Shown here: positions 9,164 through 18,101 of the stretch, in pieces
Layout: the number at the start of each line of letters is the position of its first letter
How positions within the stretch are numbered: the stretch's first letter is position 1
DNA from: AP-15 sp963700195
Lineage (GTDB): Bacteria; Pseudomonadota; Alphaproteobacteria; ATCC43930; CGMCC-115725
NCBI GenBank assembly: GCA_963700195.1
Contig: CAVOWQ010000013.1
Span: forward strand, 28,558-92,557
DNA: 64,000 nt
Direction: 5' to 3'
Position numbers and translations under genes: made by a program
Notes under the pieces: model-generated
What the model saw: the letters and a program-made list of their open reading frames with translations, nothing else
The model's database searches: none
Told to the model about the DNA's origin: nothing

Positions 9164-9574
9164 TCAGAGCCCTTTTGGCTCCCCGGGGTAGAGGATTTCC
9201 GGCGGGATTTCAGGCTCGGCGATAATGGCCCAGCCGCCATCCCGGCAGGCGCGGAAGAAGCAGCTGCGCCGCCCGGTGTGACAGGCGACGCCCTGCTGAT
9301 CGACCAGCAGCAGCACCGTATCGCCGTCGCAATCGAGGCGGAGCTCGCGCAGCAGCTGAACCTGCCCGGAGGTCTCGCCCTTCCTCCAGAGCTTTGCACG
9401 CGACCGCGACCAATAACAGGCGCGGCCCTCGTCGAGGCTCGCCCGCACCGCCTCGCGGTTCATCCAGGCCAGCATCAGGATTTCTCCGGTATCGTATTGC
9501 TGGGCGATCGCCGGCACGAGACCGTCGGGGCCAAACCTGATCGTGGTCAGCGCGCTTTCGATCCGATCCTGCAC
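9164..9574 (-). CDS. hisI: phosphoribosyl-AMP cyclohydrolase
   Basis: Opens the purine ring of PR-AMP in histidine biosynthesis (third step). The 136-residue protein has the opening LVPAIAQQYDTGEILMLAWMN, the magnesium-binding DCDGD (residues 81-85) with the zinc cysteine Cys82, and the further zinc cysteines in ACHTGRRSC (98 and 105). It is a single-domain HisI without the HisE domain. It stands apart from other his genes here, which is common in alphaproteobacteria. Confidence 0.95.
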   Translation of the reverse strand: MQDRIESALTTIRFGPDGLVPAIAQQYDTGEILMLAWMNREAVRASLDEGRACYWSRSRAKLWRKGETSGQVQLLRELRLDCDGDTVLLLVDQQGVACHTGRRSCFFRACRDGGWAIIAEPEIPPEILYPGEPKGL

Positions 9575-9784
9575 CTGTCTCTCGTCCCTTCTGCCGGTTG
9601 CCCCTATCGCACCACCGGATTAGGGTAGCGCCGGCACAAAAACAATACCGGTTGGGCCGGCTCCAAGAGCTTTGCACTTGGCCGCCTCGGAAAAGCCTAT
9701 TGCCCGGAAGAGCGCAGCATCTTCGCCAGCGGCGATGTCGAGGAAAATTTGCTGCTTCCGCCGGTATTGCCGGGCGGCACGGGT

Positions 9785-10390
9785 CGAGCCCGGTCATGTC
9801 GGCTCGGCGATCGCCACCCAGTGGTTCGGCAGTGACGGGGTCGAGGCTGTTGTCGATGTGCCGAACTCGAGCGTGGCGCTCGCCGTGCAGGAGGTCGCCC
9901 GCACCAAAAACAAGGTGCTCCTGATATCGGGCGCGGCGGCCTCTGACCTCACCGGCGAGGCCTGCTCGCCGACCTCGGTGCACTGGACCTACGACACGCT
10001 GGCACTGGCGAACGGCACCGGCGCTGCCGTCGCCAATGCCGCGCGTGGTCCAAGCGCTTTATGGACAAGATGAAGCGCGAGCCGACAATGGTCCAAGCCG
10101 GGGTGTACAGTGCGATCATGCACTATCTGGCCGCAATCAAAATGACCGGCAGCGACGACGGCCCGACCGTCGTCAAACAGATGAAGGCGACCCCGGTCAA
10201 CGACTCATGACCAAGAGCGGCAAGATCCGCGAGGACGGCACCCTCGTCCGCGATATGTATCTGTTCGAGGTCTAGAAACCTTCAGAGTGCAAAAGGTCCC
10301 TGGGACTACTATAAGCAGATCGCCGTGATCCCCGGCGAGGAAGCCTTCAAGCCGCCCGGCCCCAACCAATGCCCGCTGGTCAAAGGCTGA
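9785..10390 (+). pseudogene. degraded LivK-type amino-acid ABC transporter binding protein
   Basis: Remnant of a periplasmic binding protein of the branched-chain amino-acid/amide group. One frame reads GSAIATQWFGSDGVEAVVDV and PNSSVALAVQEVARTKNK up to WTYDTLALANGTGAAVANA. After a frame change and a gap it resumes as DKMKREPTMVQAGVYSAIMHYL, then a stop at 10207-10209, then KSGKIREDGTLVRDMYLFEV, then after another stop WDYYKQIAVIPGEEAF and a terminal PLVKG. The N-terminus with its signal peptide and a long central part are missing, so this is true decay and not a single sequencing error. The 210 bases between hisI and this remnant hold nothing I can identify. Confidence 0.8.
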
Positions 10391-10516
10391 ACGAGCCGTC
10401 AGCAAACGTTCCCGCCCGCATGAGCCGCCACAGCAACACTTCGGAACAATCAACACCGGGCAGTGTTGTGTCCGTGCGCTGCCGCAGTCGGCCGCCCCTG
10501 CGAATAGGAGATCATC

Positions 10517-11551
10517 ATGCCGGAAACCGTCGTCATCACCGGGGCATCGGCGGGGGTCGGGCGCGCGACGGCGCATGCCTTTGCGGCGCAAGGGGCGCAG
10601 ATAGGGCTGATCGCACGCAGTACCCAGGGCCTGCAGGCTGCAGCAGCGGAGGTCGAAAAGCACGGCGGGAAGGCGCTCGCGCTGCCTCTCGACGTTGCCG
10701 ATCCGGATGCCCTCGAAGCGGCAGCCGAGGGTGTCGAGAACCGGTTCGGCCCGATCGACATCTGGGTGAATTGCGCAATGGCGACGATCTTCGCCCCATT
10801 TCATCGCATCTCGCCCGCAGAGTATCGCCGTGCGACCGAGGTGACCTATCTCGGTTTTGTCTATGGTACGATGGCCGCTTTGAAGCGAATGCGGCCGCGC
10901 AACCGCGGCACGATCGTCCAGGTCGGCTCGGCCCTCAGCTACCGGGCCATACCGCTGCAGTCGGCTTATTGCGGCGGCAAATTCGCGATCCGCGGGTTTA
11001 CCGACAGCCTGCGGACAGAATTGATGCACGATGGTGTCGACGTGCACGTTGTCATGGTCCAGATGCCGGCGCTCAACACCCCGCAGTTCAACTGGGCGCG
11101 CAACAAGATGAGCCGCCGGCCGCAGCCGGTGCCGCCGATCTTTCAGCCCGAGATTGCAGCGGATGCGATTACCTATGCCGCCCATTCGCGCCGCCGCGAG
11201 GTCTGGGTCGGCGGCTCCAGCGTGCAAGCGATCGTCGCGAACAAACTCTTCCCTGGATTGCTCGACCGATATCTTGCCAAGAAGGGTTACACCGGCCAAT
11301 TGACCGACGAACCGGCTGATCCCGGACAACCCGACAACCTGTTCGACCCGGTGCCGGGCGACCCCGATACCCATGGGCGCTTTGACAGCCGTGCCGCCAA
11401 TTACAGTTTGCAACTGTGGGCCACCGAGCACCGGGGTGCTCTTATTGCGGGCACACTCGCCATTGCCGCGTTCATCACCACGTTGATTGCTGGAAGCAAG
11501 CCACTGGCCCACAATTTATCGAACGTCGAGCGAACCAGCTCGGCTGCGTGA
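10517..11551 (+). CDS. SDR family oxidoreductase with C-terminal membrane segment
   Basis: A 344-residue short-chain dehydrogenase: TGASAGVG near residue 10, NCA in place of the usual NNAG, and the catalytic Tyr-x3-Lys in SAYCGGKFA. The SDR core ends near residue 240. About 100 extra residues follow, including a hydrophobic helix (ALIAGTLAIAAFITTLIAG) close to the C-terminus, so the enzyme may be tethered to the membrane. Enzymes of this layout are common in soil proteobacteria and their substrates are unknown. An FNR/FixK-like box lies 9 bases after its stop. Confidence 0.88.
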   Translation: MPETVVITGASAGVGRATAHAFAAQGAQIGLIARSTQGLQAAAAEVEKHGGKALALPLDVADPDALEAAAEGVENRFGPIDIWVNCAMATIFAPFHRISPAEYRRATEVTYLGFVYGTMAALKRMRPRNRGTIVQVGSALSYRAIPLQSAYCGGKFAIRGFTDSLRTELMHDGVDVHVVMVQMPALNTPQFNWARNKMSRRPQPVPPIFQPEIAADAITYAAHSRRREVWVGGSSVQAIVANKLFPGLLDRYLAKKGYTGQLTDEPADPGQPDNLFDPVPGDPDTHGRFDSRAANYSLQLWATEHRGALIAGTLAIAAFITTLIAGSKPLAHNLSNVERTSSAA

Positions 11552-11559
11552 GCCCGGCA

Positions 11560-11573
11560 TTGATCTGGATCAA
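11560..11573. promoter_or_regulatory. FNR/FixK-type operator sequence
   Basis: TTGATCTGGATCAA is a perfect TTGAT-N4-ATCAA palindrome, the site recognised by oxygen-responsive Crp/FNR regulators (FixK, FnrN, Anr). It lies between the ends of two convergent genes, so no intact gene starts just downstream on either strand. It may be the remains of a promoter whose gene was lost, or a chance match. Confidence 0.5.
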
Positions 11574-11714
11574 ATCTCGGCGCACCCGAGAAACACGGCA
11601 ACCGGGGGCGTTCCGTCCGCCAGATCAAGACGGCCGGTCGCTTCGCGTTGCGTAACCGGCCATGCTGGGCCCGTACAGAAAAATAGCAGCGCTCGAATAA
11701 TTCCGGCGTTTAGA

Positions 11715-13170
11715 TCAATTGTAGACTGGCTCGGTTCCCGGGGTCGGCGAATAGCCGAAGCTGCCGCGGGCGATGATAGCCTCGCGACCGCCCATGGCGG
11801 CGATGCGCGCCCGCTGATCGGCCTTCGCCAATGCGTCGGCGGCGTCAGGATCGACGACGCGGCGCAGCGCCGCCTCGCAATCGGCGACCAGACCCTGGTA
11901 GCCCGGCTCCGGCGCGAGGTCGCGCGTCTCCTGGGGGTCCGTATCGAGGTCGAAAAGCTGCGGCGGCATACCGGCGTAATAAACGTATTTGAACGGGCCT
12001 TTGCGGATCATGAAGGCGCCGGTCGCCGCGCCGGCGGCGTGATACTCCGACAGGATGGTCCGGCGGGGCGTGGCGCCCCGCGCGAGGTCGAAAAGCGATG
12101 CGCCGGGCAGGTCGCGATCGTCGGGATGCGGCGGCGCGCCGACGCACTCGACCGCGGTCGGGAAGCAGTCGACCAGCGACGCCGGCTCACGGCAGACAGA
12201 GCCCTCCGGCACCTCGGGCCCGGCAAGAATTATCGGCACGCCTGCCGATTCTTCGTACATCGTCGATTTGCCCCAAAGGCGTCGCGTGCCGAGATTGTCG
12301 CCATGGTCGCTCGAATAAAGCACCCGCGTATCGTCGGCGAGACCGGTCGCGACGAGCGCGCCGATGAGCTTGCCGACATTGTCGTCGACAAAGCTGACAA
12401 GCCCGAAATAGGCGGCGAGCGCACGCCGTAATTTCACCGCGTCGAATGCCTTGTCGTAGATCTGGCACTCGCGGATCGCCGCGATATAGGGGTGGTCCGG
12501 CGCCCGCTCCGCCGCCTCATACAGCGCCGGCAGCGGCACCTCGGCCTCGGGATAGAGGTCGTACCATTGCGGCCGCGCGATCAGCGGGAAATGCGGGCAG
12601 ACGAGCGAGACGAACAGCACCCACGGCTTGCCGGCCGGTGCCGACGCGCGCGCCTTCAGCCAATCGACCGCCGCTGCGGTGATCCTGTCGTCGTAGTCCT
12701 GGTAGCTCGAATTGCCGCGCCCGGCGTCGTCGGCCAAGCGCAATGCCGCCTTGCGCACTGGCAGCGGATCGCGCAGCCAGCCGAGCGGATCGCCGATCCC
12801 GTCGACGACATGCAGCGGCATGATCTCTTGGGTGAAACCCGTTGTCGTCGTCGGCGCTCCTGAAATGCAATTTGCCGATCGCGGTGACCTCGTGCCCGGC
12901 CTCTCTCAATCGGTGGTGCCAGCTAGGCACGCTGCCGTCATAAGGGATCGCGTTGTCCCAAAACCGAATGCGGTGGACGTAGCGCCCGGTCGCGAGCGCG
13001 GCGCGCGACGGCACGCAGATCGGCGAGTTGCAATAGGCGTCGTTGAAGCGCACGCCGCTTGCCGCCAGGCGATCGAGGTTCGGCGTGCGGATCATCGGAT
13101 GACCGGCGCAACCGAGCACGCGCGGGTTGTGCTCGTCGCACAATATGAAAAGCAGGTTCGCGGGCTTCAT
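11715..13170 (-). CDS. sulfatase (choline-sulfatase/arylsulfatase type, frameshifted)
   Basis: Hydrolyses a sulfate ester, substrate unknown. The N-terminal part has the metal-binding opening FILCDEHNPRVLGCAGHP and the signature CVPSR (Cys52 would become formylglycine). The C-terminal part has YSSDHGDNLGTRRLWGKSTMYEES and the family tail ending in a LFDLDTDPQETRDLA segment. The halves join if one base is removed from the AAA run at 12835-12837, giving GFTQEIMPLH. The total is about 485 residues, normal for the family. No signal peptide is seen, so it is probably cytoplasmic. Its ATG overlaps the stop of the DUF2237 gene by one base. Confidence 0.85.
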
Positions 13171-13541
13171 CAGCTCAGGTCGATCGCGTGGCGTTTCAGC
13201 AACTCCAGCGGCACGACCTCCAAGGTCGCCTCGTGGGTGGCAGTAAGCCGGACTTTGGGGGCCTTGCCGGCTTCGAGCGCCTCTTTCCAGCGCTCGGCGC
13301 AGAGGCACCAGCAATCACCCGGTTTCAAACCCGGAAAGCCGACTTCCGGCACCGGCGTCGACAAGTCGTTGCCGGCCGCTTGCGAGAACGCCAGAAAGGC
13401 GGCGTCGACCCTGGTGCACACCGTGTGCACCCCGAAATCCTCGGGTCCGGTGTTGCAGCTGCCGTCTCGGTAAAACCCGGTCATCGGCTTAGTGCAGCAT
13501 TCGGCGAGCGGCTCGCCGAACACGTTGCGGCCTTCAGTCAT
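13170..13541 (-). CDS. DUF2237 family protein
   Basis: A 123-residue protein of the DUF2237 family, function unknown. It is rich in conserved Cys and Asp: NVFGEPLAECC near the start, GFYRDGSCNTGPEDFG, TVCTRVDAAFL, and the hallmark PGDCWCLCAERW. The stop codon shares its last base with the sulfatase ATG, so the two genes are translationally coupled. The start at 13541 is where family similarity begins; the longer frame to 13607 adds unrelated residues. The 247 bases between this gene and the gene at 13789 hold no supported feature. Confidence 0.9.
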   Translation of the reverse strand: MTEGRNVFGEPLAECCTKPMTGFYRDGSCNTGPEDFGVHTVCTRVDAAFLAFSQAAGNDLSTPVPEVGFPGLKPGDCWCLCAERWKEALEAGKAPKVRLTATHEATLEVVPLELLKRHAIDLS

Positions 13542-13788
13542 CTTCGGTTCCCATGAGCTGGTTAGGCGGGAGTGCGGCGCGTATACCGCTGGGGTCGCAT
13601 CGTGCACCTACGTCCAGTCGCGATCCATCATACGCTACCCCCTCAAATCGATCATCGCCATCCGATAAATTGAGCCACCACCCGTTCCGGCTTGTCCGCC
13701 GTGAGGTGATCGTGATGCGTTGAAACCGGCCAAGGACGCGATTTCAGCACGCTCAGCCAAAAGAAACCTTTAGGAGAAAATAGTCGAC

Positions 13789-14913
13789 ATGAGGATTTGG
13801 AAAACATCAGCGATGCTCGCGGCCAATAAACGCTTTCCAGGCGTGGTCGCCGCTGTAATCTTGGTGAACCTCGCGGTACAGCCGCTGACAGCGCGGAGTG
13901 CGACTTACGACTATGTGGCGCCGCAGGTTGCTCCGCCGATCGCGGCCAATCTCGGAACCGCGGACGTTGCAGCGATATTGAACGAGACGGCGCCCAACAA
14001 GCCGTACCTCGTCGCCTATCAGCTGACAACGACGGACGCGAACAACAACCTCGCCGGAGCCGCGCCGCTAAAAGTCGTCCCGACCGACGATGCGTCACAC
14101 CCCTACCTGGCGGTGTTTCACAATCAGATCGACAGCACGCAATTTGCGACGTACGTTGGTTATTCTAGAGATCTGCGGGTCTGGCACACGATCGGCCGGA
14201 TACACAGTCCCGCGAGCCAACCCGACTTGCGGATTCTGCCCGATGACAGCGTCGTCTATGCCGAAGAGTACAATCCCTCCGGCCACCCTTATGTGCGCGT
14301 GCAATATTACGGCAACGGTACCACCAGCGGGCTCGCGGCATTGATCGCCAACCCGGCCGTGGCACCGACGCAAGCGATCACCCTCCCGGGAACGGCCCTC
14401 GCCAAGGCAGACGGTACGCCCGAATTCGGGCGCATCAGCTACAGCGGCGCGATCGCGAGCTCGACTTTAGAAATCACGCATCATTACTTCGATCTAGGGC
14501 AGCGCGACCTGGAGGCCGATGGCACCCTGACCAATTTCAAAAACTGGTCGAGCCCCTCGGATACGACGTTCAACAGCCTCGTGACCAAGGCCGGCGGCAA
14601 TGGCAAGATCGGCGATCGCGAGGTCTTCACGGTCGGCAATGAGGTGTTCGAACTCGTCGAAGCGCAAGTCAGCCCGACATCGAGCAGCGATTACGGTTCG
14701 TGGCGGCTTTTCCTGGTCAACAAGGCGGCGAACACCGTCCAAAAGCTCAGCCCGCAGCTTACCGGCGGGGCTCAGTCTCTCGGCAACCCGACCGTCTCGT
14801 TCGCGACATTGCCGACCGGGGTTCCCGCACTGGTCTTCACCTGTTTCGTTTTCGGCACCAACAACGGCACAACGCCGCCCGGCGGACACATGTTCGTCTA
14901 TCCGCTCGAGTAA
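13789..14913 (+). CDS. secreted protein of unknown function, beta-propeller-like
   Basis: A 374-residue protein I do not recognise. The N-terminus is a signal peptide (hydrophobic GVVAAVILVNLAV, cleavage near TARSA). The mature part is rich in Thr, Asn, Gly and aromatic residues in short strand-turn units: HPYLAVFHNQ, YVGYSRDLRVWHTIGRI, PDLRILPDDSVVYAEEYN, SWRLFLVNKA. The spacing recalls glycosidase-type five-bladed propellers that read polysaccharides, without clear catalytic acids. GGAGA lies about 13 bases before the ATG. It stands alone, so context gives no hint. Confidence 0.7.
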   Translation: MRIWKTSAMLAANKRFPGVVAAVILVNLAVQPLTARSATYDYVAPQVAPPIAANLGTADVAAILNETAPNKPYLVAYQLTTTDANNNLAGAAPLKVVPTDDASHPYLAVFHNQIDSTQFATYVGYSRDLRVWHTIGRIHSPASQPDLRILPDDSVVYAEEYNPSGHPYVRVQYYGNGTTSGLAALIANPAVAPTQAITLPGTALAKADGTPEFGRISYSGAIASSTLEITHHYFDLGQRDLEADGTLTNFKNWSSPSDTTFNSLVTKAGGNGKIGDREVFTVGNEVFELVEAQVSPTSSSDYGSWRLFLVNKAANTVQKLSPQLTGGAQSLGNPTVSFATLPTGVPALVFTCFVFGTNNGTTPPGGHMFVYPLE

Positions 14914-14964
14914 GAAAGGGCCATGAAGCACTGCGGCGCGCGCCGAGCGGCTTGCACCAACGGG

Positions 14965-15933
14965 TCAGCTGGGAGTGCGGTTGGCGCGCTCGTCGAGGCG
15001 CGTCTCGATCGCGTCCCAAATCCTCGGTGCGATCTCGATACCGTCGAGTTGCGCAATTTCCTGGATGCCGGTCGGGGAGGTGACGTTGATCTCGGTCAGC
15101 CAATCGCCGATCACGTCGATCCCGACAAATACCAAGCCCTGGGCTCGTAAGGACGGCCCGATCGCCGCGCAGATCTCGCGGTCGCGGGCGGTCAGTTCGG
15201 TCTTGACCGGGCGGGCGCCGACATGGAGATTGGCGCGCGCCTCGCCTTCGGGCGGCACTCGTAGCACCGCGCCCATCGCTTCCCCTTCGACCAGGATGAT
15301 GCGTTTGTCGCCCTGTCGCACTTCCGGGATATAGCGCTGCACCATGACCGGCTCGCGGTGGGTCGACTGTAGATTTCCAACAGCGCCGTCAGGTTCTCGT
15401 CGCCCGGCCGCAGCCGGAACACGCCGGCGCCGGCATTGCCGAACAGCGGCTTCAGAATGATGTCGCGATGCTCTCTCCGGAATGCGCGGATCGCATCGCG
15501 ATCGCGGGTCAGCAGGGTCGGCGGCATCAGCTCCTTGAAGCGCAGGACGAAGAGCTTCTCCGGCGCGTTGCGCACCGCGGCGGGGTCGTTGACGACGAGC
15601 GGTCCGTTTTCCGGCAACAACTCGAGCAGATGCGTCGCGCTGATATAGGCCATGTCGAAGGGCGGGTCCTGGCGCATCAGGATGACATCGACGCCGGCGA
15701 GGTCGAGCTCCTCGAACGAGCCGAAGCGGTGGTGGTTGCCCTGCCTTCGCATGACTTCGAGCGGCCGCGCGCAGGCGTAGAGCCGCCCGTCGTGAAGCGT
15801 CAGCGCGTCGGATAGATAATGAAACAGCGCATGCCCGCGGGCTTGCGCTTCGAGCGCGAGAGCAAAGGTCGAAATCCGCATCGATGTTGATGGTATCGAT
15901 CGGATCCATCTGGATCGCGACGGCCAGAGCCAT
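14965..15933 (-). CDS. gshB: glutathione synthetase (two frameshifts)
   Basis: Ligates gamma-glutamylcysteine and glycine using ATP. The start MALAVAIQMDPIDTINI is the family opening. One T too many at 15872-15874 (plus-strand AAA) breaks the frame; correction gives DADSTFALALEAQARGH. The middle holds DVILMRQDPPFDMAYISATHLLE and IILKPLFGNAGAGVFR. A base missing near 15373 breaks it again; the C-terminus reads EPVMVQRYIPEVRQGDKRII, GEAMGAVLRVPP and the ATP-grasp end VGIDVIGDWLTEINVTSP. Corrected length is about 322 residues, as expected. It heads the conserved alphaproteobacterial block gshB-sirB1-BON-yraN-rsmI and is probably intact in the organism. Confidence 0.88.
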   Translation of the reverse strand: MALAVAIQMDPIDTINIDADFDLCSRARSASPRACAVSLSIRRADASRRAALRLRAAARSHAKAGQPPPLRLVRGARPRRRRCHPDAPGPALRHGLYQRDASARVVAGKRTARRQRPRRGAQRAGEALRPALQGADAADPADPRSRCDPRIPERASRHHSEAAVRQCRRRRVPAAAGRREPDGAVGNLQSTHREPVMVQRYIPEVRQGDKRIILVEGEAMGAVLRVPPEGEARANLHVGARPVKTELTARDREICAAIGPSLRAQGLVFVGIDVIGDWLTEINVTSPTGIQEIAQLDGIEIAPRIWDAIETRLDERANRTPS

Positions 15934-15954
15934 GCCGACCTCCTACAAACTCTC

Positions 15955-15980
15955 CCTCTCCGCCCTTGGGGGCGGAGAGG
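15955..15980. repeat. short GC-rich inverted repeat upstream of gshB
   Basis: CCTCTCCGCCC followed by four bases and GGGCGGAGAGG makes an 11-bp perfect stem in the leader between sirB1 and gshB. The flanking GTCGGGGTGAGG resembles the outer blocks of the repeat at 2480-2589, so it belongs to the same palindrome family. It could act as a weak terminator or processing hairpin; no T-run follows. Confidence 0.65.
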
Positions 15981-16039
15981 GTCGGGGTGAGGTGGGGGAC
16001 CCCGCTCCGAGTTGCCGTGCCACCTAAGGACGGGGCGCC

Positions 16040-16888
16040 TCAATTCAGTTTCGACCGCAGCTGCTGCAGCAGCGCCGCGGCCTGATGCCGCGCCGTGCCG
16101 TCTGGAGTGCGCAGGACGACCTGTTCTAGCGCGGCCGCGGCCGAGCGCATGTTGCCGAGCCGAGCGTGCAGCAATCCCGCCTCACGCCACAGTTCGGCGA
16201 GGTCGGGAGCCAGCATCAGCATGGTCTCCGCCACCATGACCGCCCGCTCGTACTGCTCCACCTGGATGAGGCGCGCCTTCAGGTTGTTCTGCAAGCGCAG
16301 CAGCACGTCACGGTCCGATACCGGAGTGTAGTGCTCGCTCTGAAGCTCGCTGTCCAAGCCCGCCGTCGCCTTCAGCAGCTCGCGTAATTCGGCTGCCGCA
16401 CAGATCCGGCCGCCATGGAACGGGTCGAGGATCAGCCGCTCGGGACCCTCCGAGAGGCGAACAAGAAAATGGCCGGGAAAGGCGAGTCCGACAGTCTCCC
16501 AACCCTGCGCCCGGCCGGCGTGCATGTAGAGAATACCGAGCGCCACCGGCAGGCCTTTCCGGCGGTCGATGACCCGCATCAGGTTGGCGTTCTGCAGGTC
16601 GTCATAGGTCAGCGCATCGCCGGAATACCCGTGTTTGAGAAGAATGATCTCGTTGAGCGCGCGGACCCTCGCGGCGGCATTGCCGGCCGCTCCGGGGTGG
16701 CGGCTGACATCGCGCGCAAGCAAGTCCAGATGCTCGCGGTAGCGCGTCGGGCCAACCCGAGGGCGTTCGAACGAGGCGAGCGCCAAGGCCGCCTCGGCGA
16801 TCGGCAGGATGCGTTCGCCGGACGCGCCGAGCTCGCGCAGAAAATTTGCGCAAGTCTGTGGATCGTATCGCTCCGGCGGCCGGCTCAT
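16040..16888 (-). CDS. sirB1: SirB1 family protein (transglutaminase-like with TPR tail)
   Basis: A 282-residue protein of the SirB1/UPF0162 group. The first 180 residues carry the SirB1 domain with RKGLPVALGILYMHAGRAQGWETVGLAFPGHFLVRL, including the family Pro-Gly-His motif, and ILDPFHGG. The rest is TPR-like helices (LQNNLKARLIQVEQYERAVMVAE, LWREAGLLHARLGNMRSAAAALE). The function is not known; the fold is related to transglutaminase proteases. The gene sits between the BON lipoprotein gene and gshB, its usual place in related genomes. Confidence 0.88.
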   Translation of the reverse strand: MSRPPERYDPQTCANFLRELGASGERILPIAEAALALASFERPRVGPTRYREHLDLLARDVSRHPGAAGNAAARVRALNEIILLKHGYSGDALTYDDLQNANLMRVIDRRKGLPVALGILYMHAGRAQGWETVGLAFPGHFLVRLSEGPERLILDPFHGGRICAAAELRELLKATAGLDSELQSEHYTPVSDRDVLLRLQNNLKARLIQVEQYERAVMVAETMLMLAPDLAELWREAGLLHARLGNMRSAAAALEQVVLRTPDGTARHQAAALLQQLRSKLN

Positions 16889-16900
16889 CCGATTCTTATA

Positions 16901-17605
16901 TCAGAGTTTCTGCACCTCGACAGCCGTAGCCGGCGCAGTGCCAGGAGCTGCGTCGGGCATCTGCGCGCTGGCGGGTGGCGGCGGCGCTCCCGGTTGGGCG
17001 GCGACGGCCGTGCCCGGCCGGATCTCGACGTAAGAGACCACCCGCTTCACGTTGGGAACGTTCCGCGCCACCTCGGTGACGCGGTCGAGCTCCACCTGGG
17101 TGCGGGCCGAACCGATCAGGTAGACCGATCCGTTCACCGTATCGATCGTGTAGTTGTCTGAGCGGACCTGGCTGGCAAAAACCAGGTTCGAGCGGATCTG
17201 CGACGAGATCCAGGTGTCCGTGACGCTCGCCCAGGCGCCTTCGCCCGGCGCCACCTCAATCTCGTTGTAGATCGCCCGAACCCCAGGGATCTGGCTTGCG
17301 ACCTGCGCCGCTTGAGCCTTCAGCTCAGGGCTCGGCGTCATGCCGGTCAATAGAGTGCGCCCCCCATAAACGGTGATCGTGAAATCGCGTTGCATCAGCG
17401 GGTTCACCTGCAGCCATGCGTTCTGGATGTTGGTCTTTATCGTCAGATCATCGAATGCGCCGGTGACGCCGCGTTCCTGGTTCGCCTTGTAGCCGGCCCC
17501 CCCGGCGGCGGCGAGACCGCCGACGATCGCTACCGGGCAGCCACCTAGCGCGACCGGCAGCGCTAGGGTGATAACGAGACAAAGGACGGCACGTAATTTC
17601 GACAT
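16901..17605 (-). CDS. BON-domain outer-membrane lipoprotein (DolP/YraP-like)
   Basis: A 234-residue lipoprotein with the lipobox LGGC (Cys23). It has a glycine-rich stretch and two BON domains, about residues 50-120 (TIKTNIQNAWLQVN...TVYGGRTLLTG) and 130-200 (WISSQIRSNLVF...IDTVNGSVYLIGSA). The tail is Pro/Ala-rich and low in complexity. In E. coli the counterpart DolP keeps the outer membrane sound and belongs to the same neighbourhood (rsmI, lpoA, yraN). The gene order here supports the same role, by inference. Confidence 0.9.
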   Translation of the reverse strand: MSKLRAVLCLVITLALPVALGGCPVAIVGGLAAAGGAGYKANQERGVTGAFDDLTIKTNIQNAWLQVNPLMQRDFTITVYGGRTLLTGMTPSPELKAQAAQVASQIPGVRAIYNEIEVAPGEGAWASVTDTWISSQIRSNLVFASQVRSDNYTIDTVNGSVYLIGSARTQVELDRVTEVARNVPNVKRVVSYVEIRPGTAVAAQPGAPPPPASAQMPDAAPGTAPATAVEVQKL

Positions 17606-17717
17606 TGCTGGACCCCCGCGGATATTCCCCGCAGGTATTGTCCGATAAAAGAAACGCTGCTTCCAATTCCGGCGAGCTGCGCACGGCCAGAGGCGCGAAG
17701 CGGCGCTCCCCGCTTCG

Positions 17718-18101
17718 CTAATCCGGGCGCCAAGCGCCTGGCCAATGCCGAGGAACCCGAAGCGGGGCCACCAGCATCAGGTCGAATCGCGGATCGAGCC
17801 GTGCGAGATCGGGCCGCGACAGCAGGAAAGTCTCCGCGGCGCGCGCAATCCGCCGCCTCTGCCGCGGCGACAGCGCCGATGCCGCCGCGTCGAGTTCGTT
17901 TCGCGACTTGACCTCGATGATCGCGAGCACGCCGCCGCGCCGCGCCAGGATGTCGATCTCCCCCGAGGTGCAACGCCAGCCCCGGGCGAGGATGCGCCAG
18001 CCCCGCAGGCGCAAATGCCACAGGCACAGCCATTCGGCAAACCGCCCGCGCCGTTGCGCCCGCTGCCGCCGCTGCGTGGCCGTCTGCCGTGCCGGTCTCA
18101 T
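17718..18101 (-). CDS. yraN: UPF0102 protein YraN
   Basis: A 127-residue YraN-family protein with a nuclease-like (Holliday-junction resolvase type) fold: FAEWLCLWHLRLRGWRILAR, then the candidate metal site GEIDILARRGG and IIEVKSR (E-x-K), then FDLMLVAP. The family is strongly conserved next to rsmI, and its biochemical role is unsettled. The start overlaps the rsmI stop by 4 bases (ATGA), so translation is coupled. The arginine-rich N-terminus is typical of alphaproteobacterial members. Confidence 0.92.
   Translation of the reverse strand: MRPARQTATQRRQRAQRRGRFAEWLCLWHLRLRGWRILARGWRCTSGEIDILARRGGVLAIIEVKSRNELDAAASALSPRQRRRIARAAETFLLSRPDLARLDPRFDLMLVAPLRVPRHWPGAWRPD

Noticed and set aside
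10205..11512. 435-codon minus-strand open frame across the SDR gene
   Set aside because: Arg/Gly-rich shadow composition; the plus strand carries a complete SDR.
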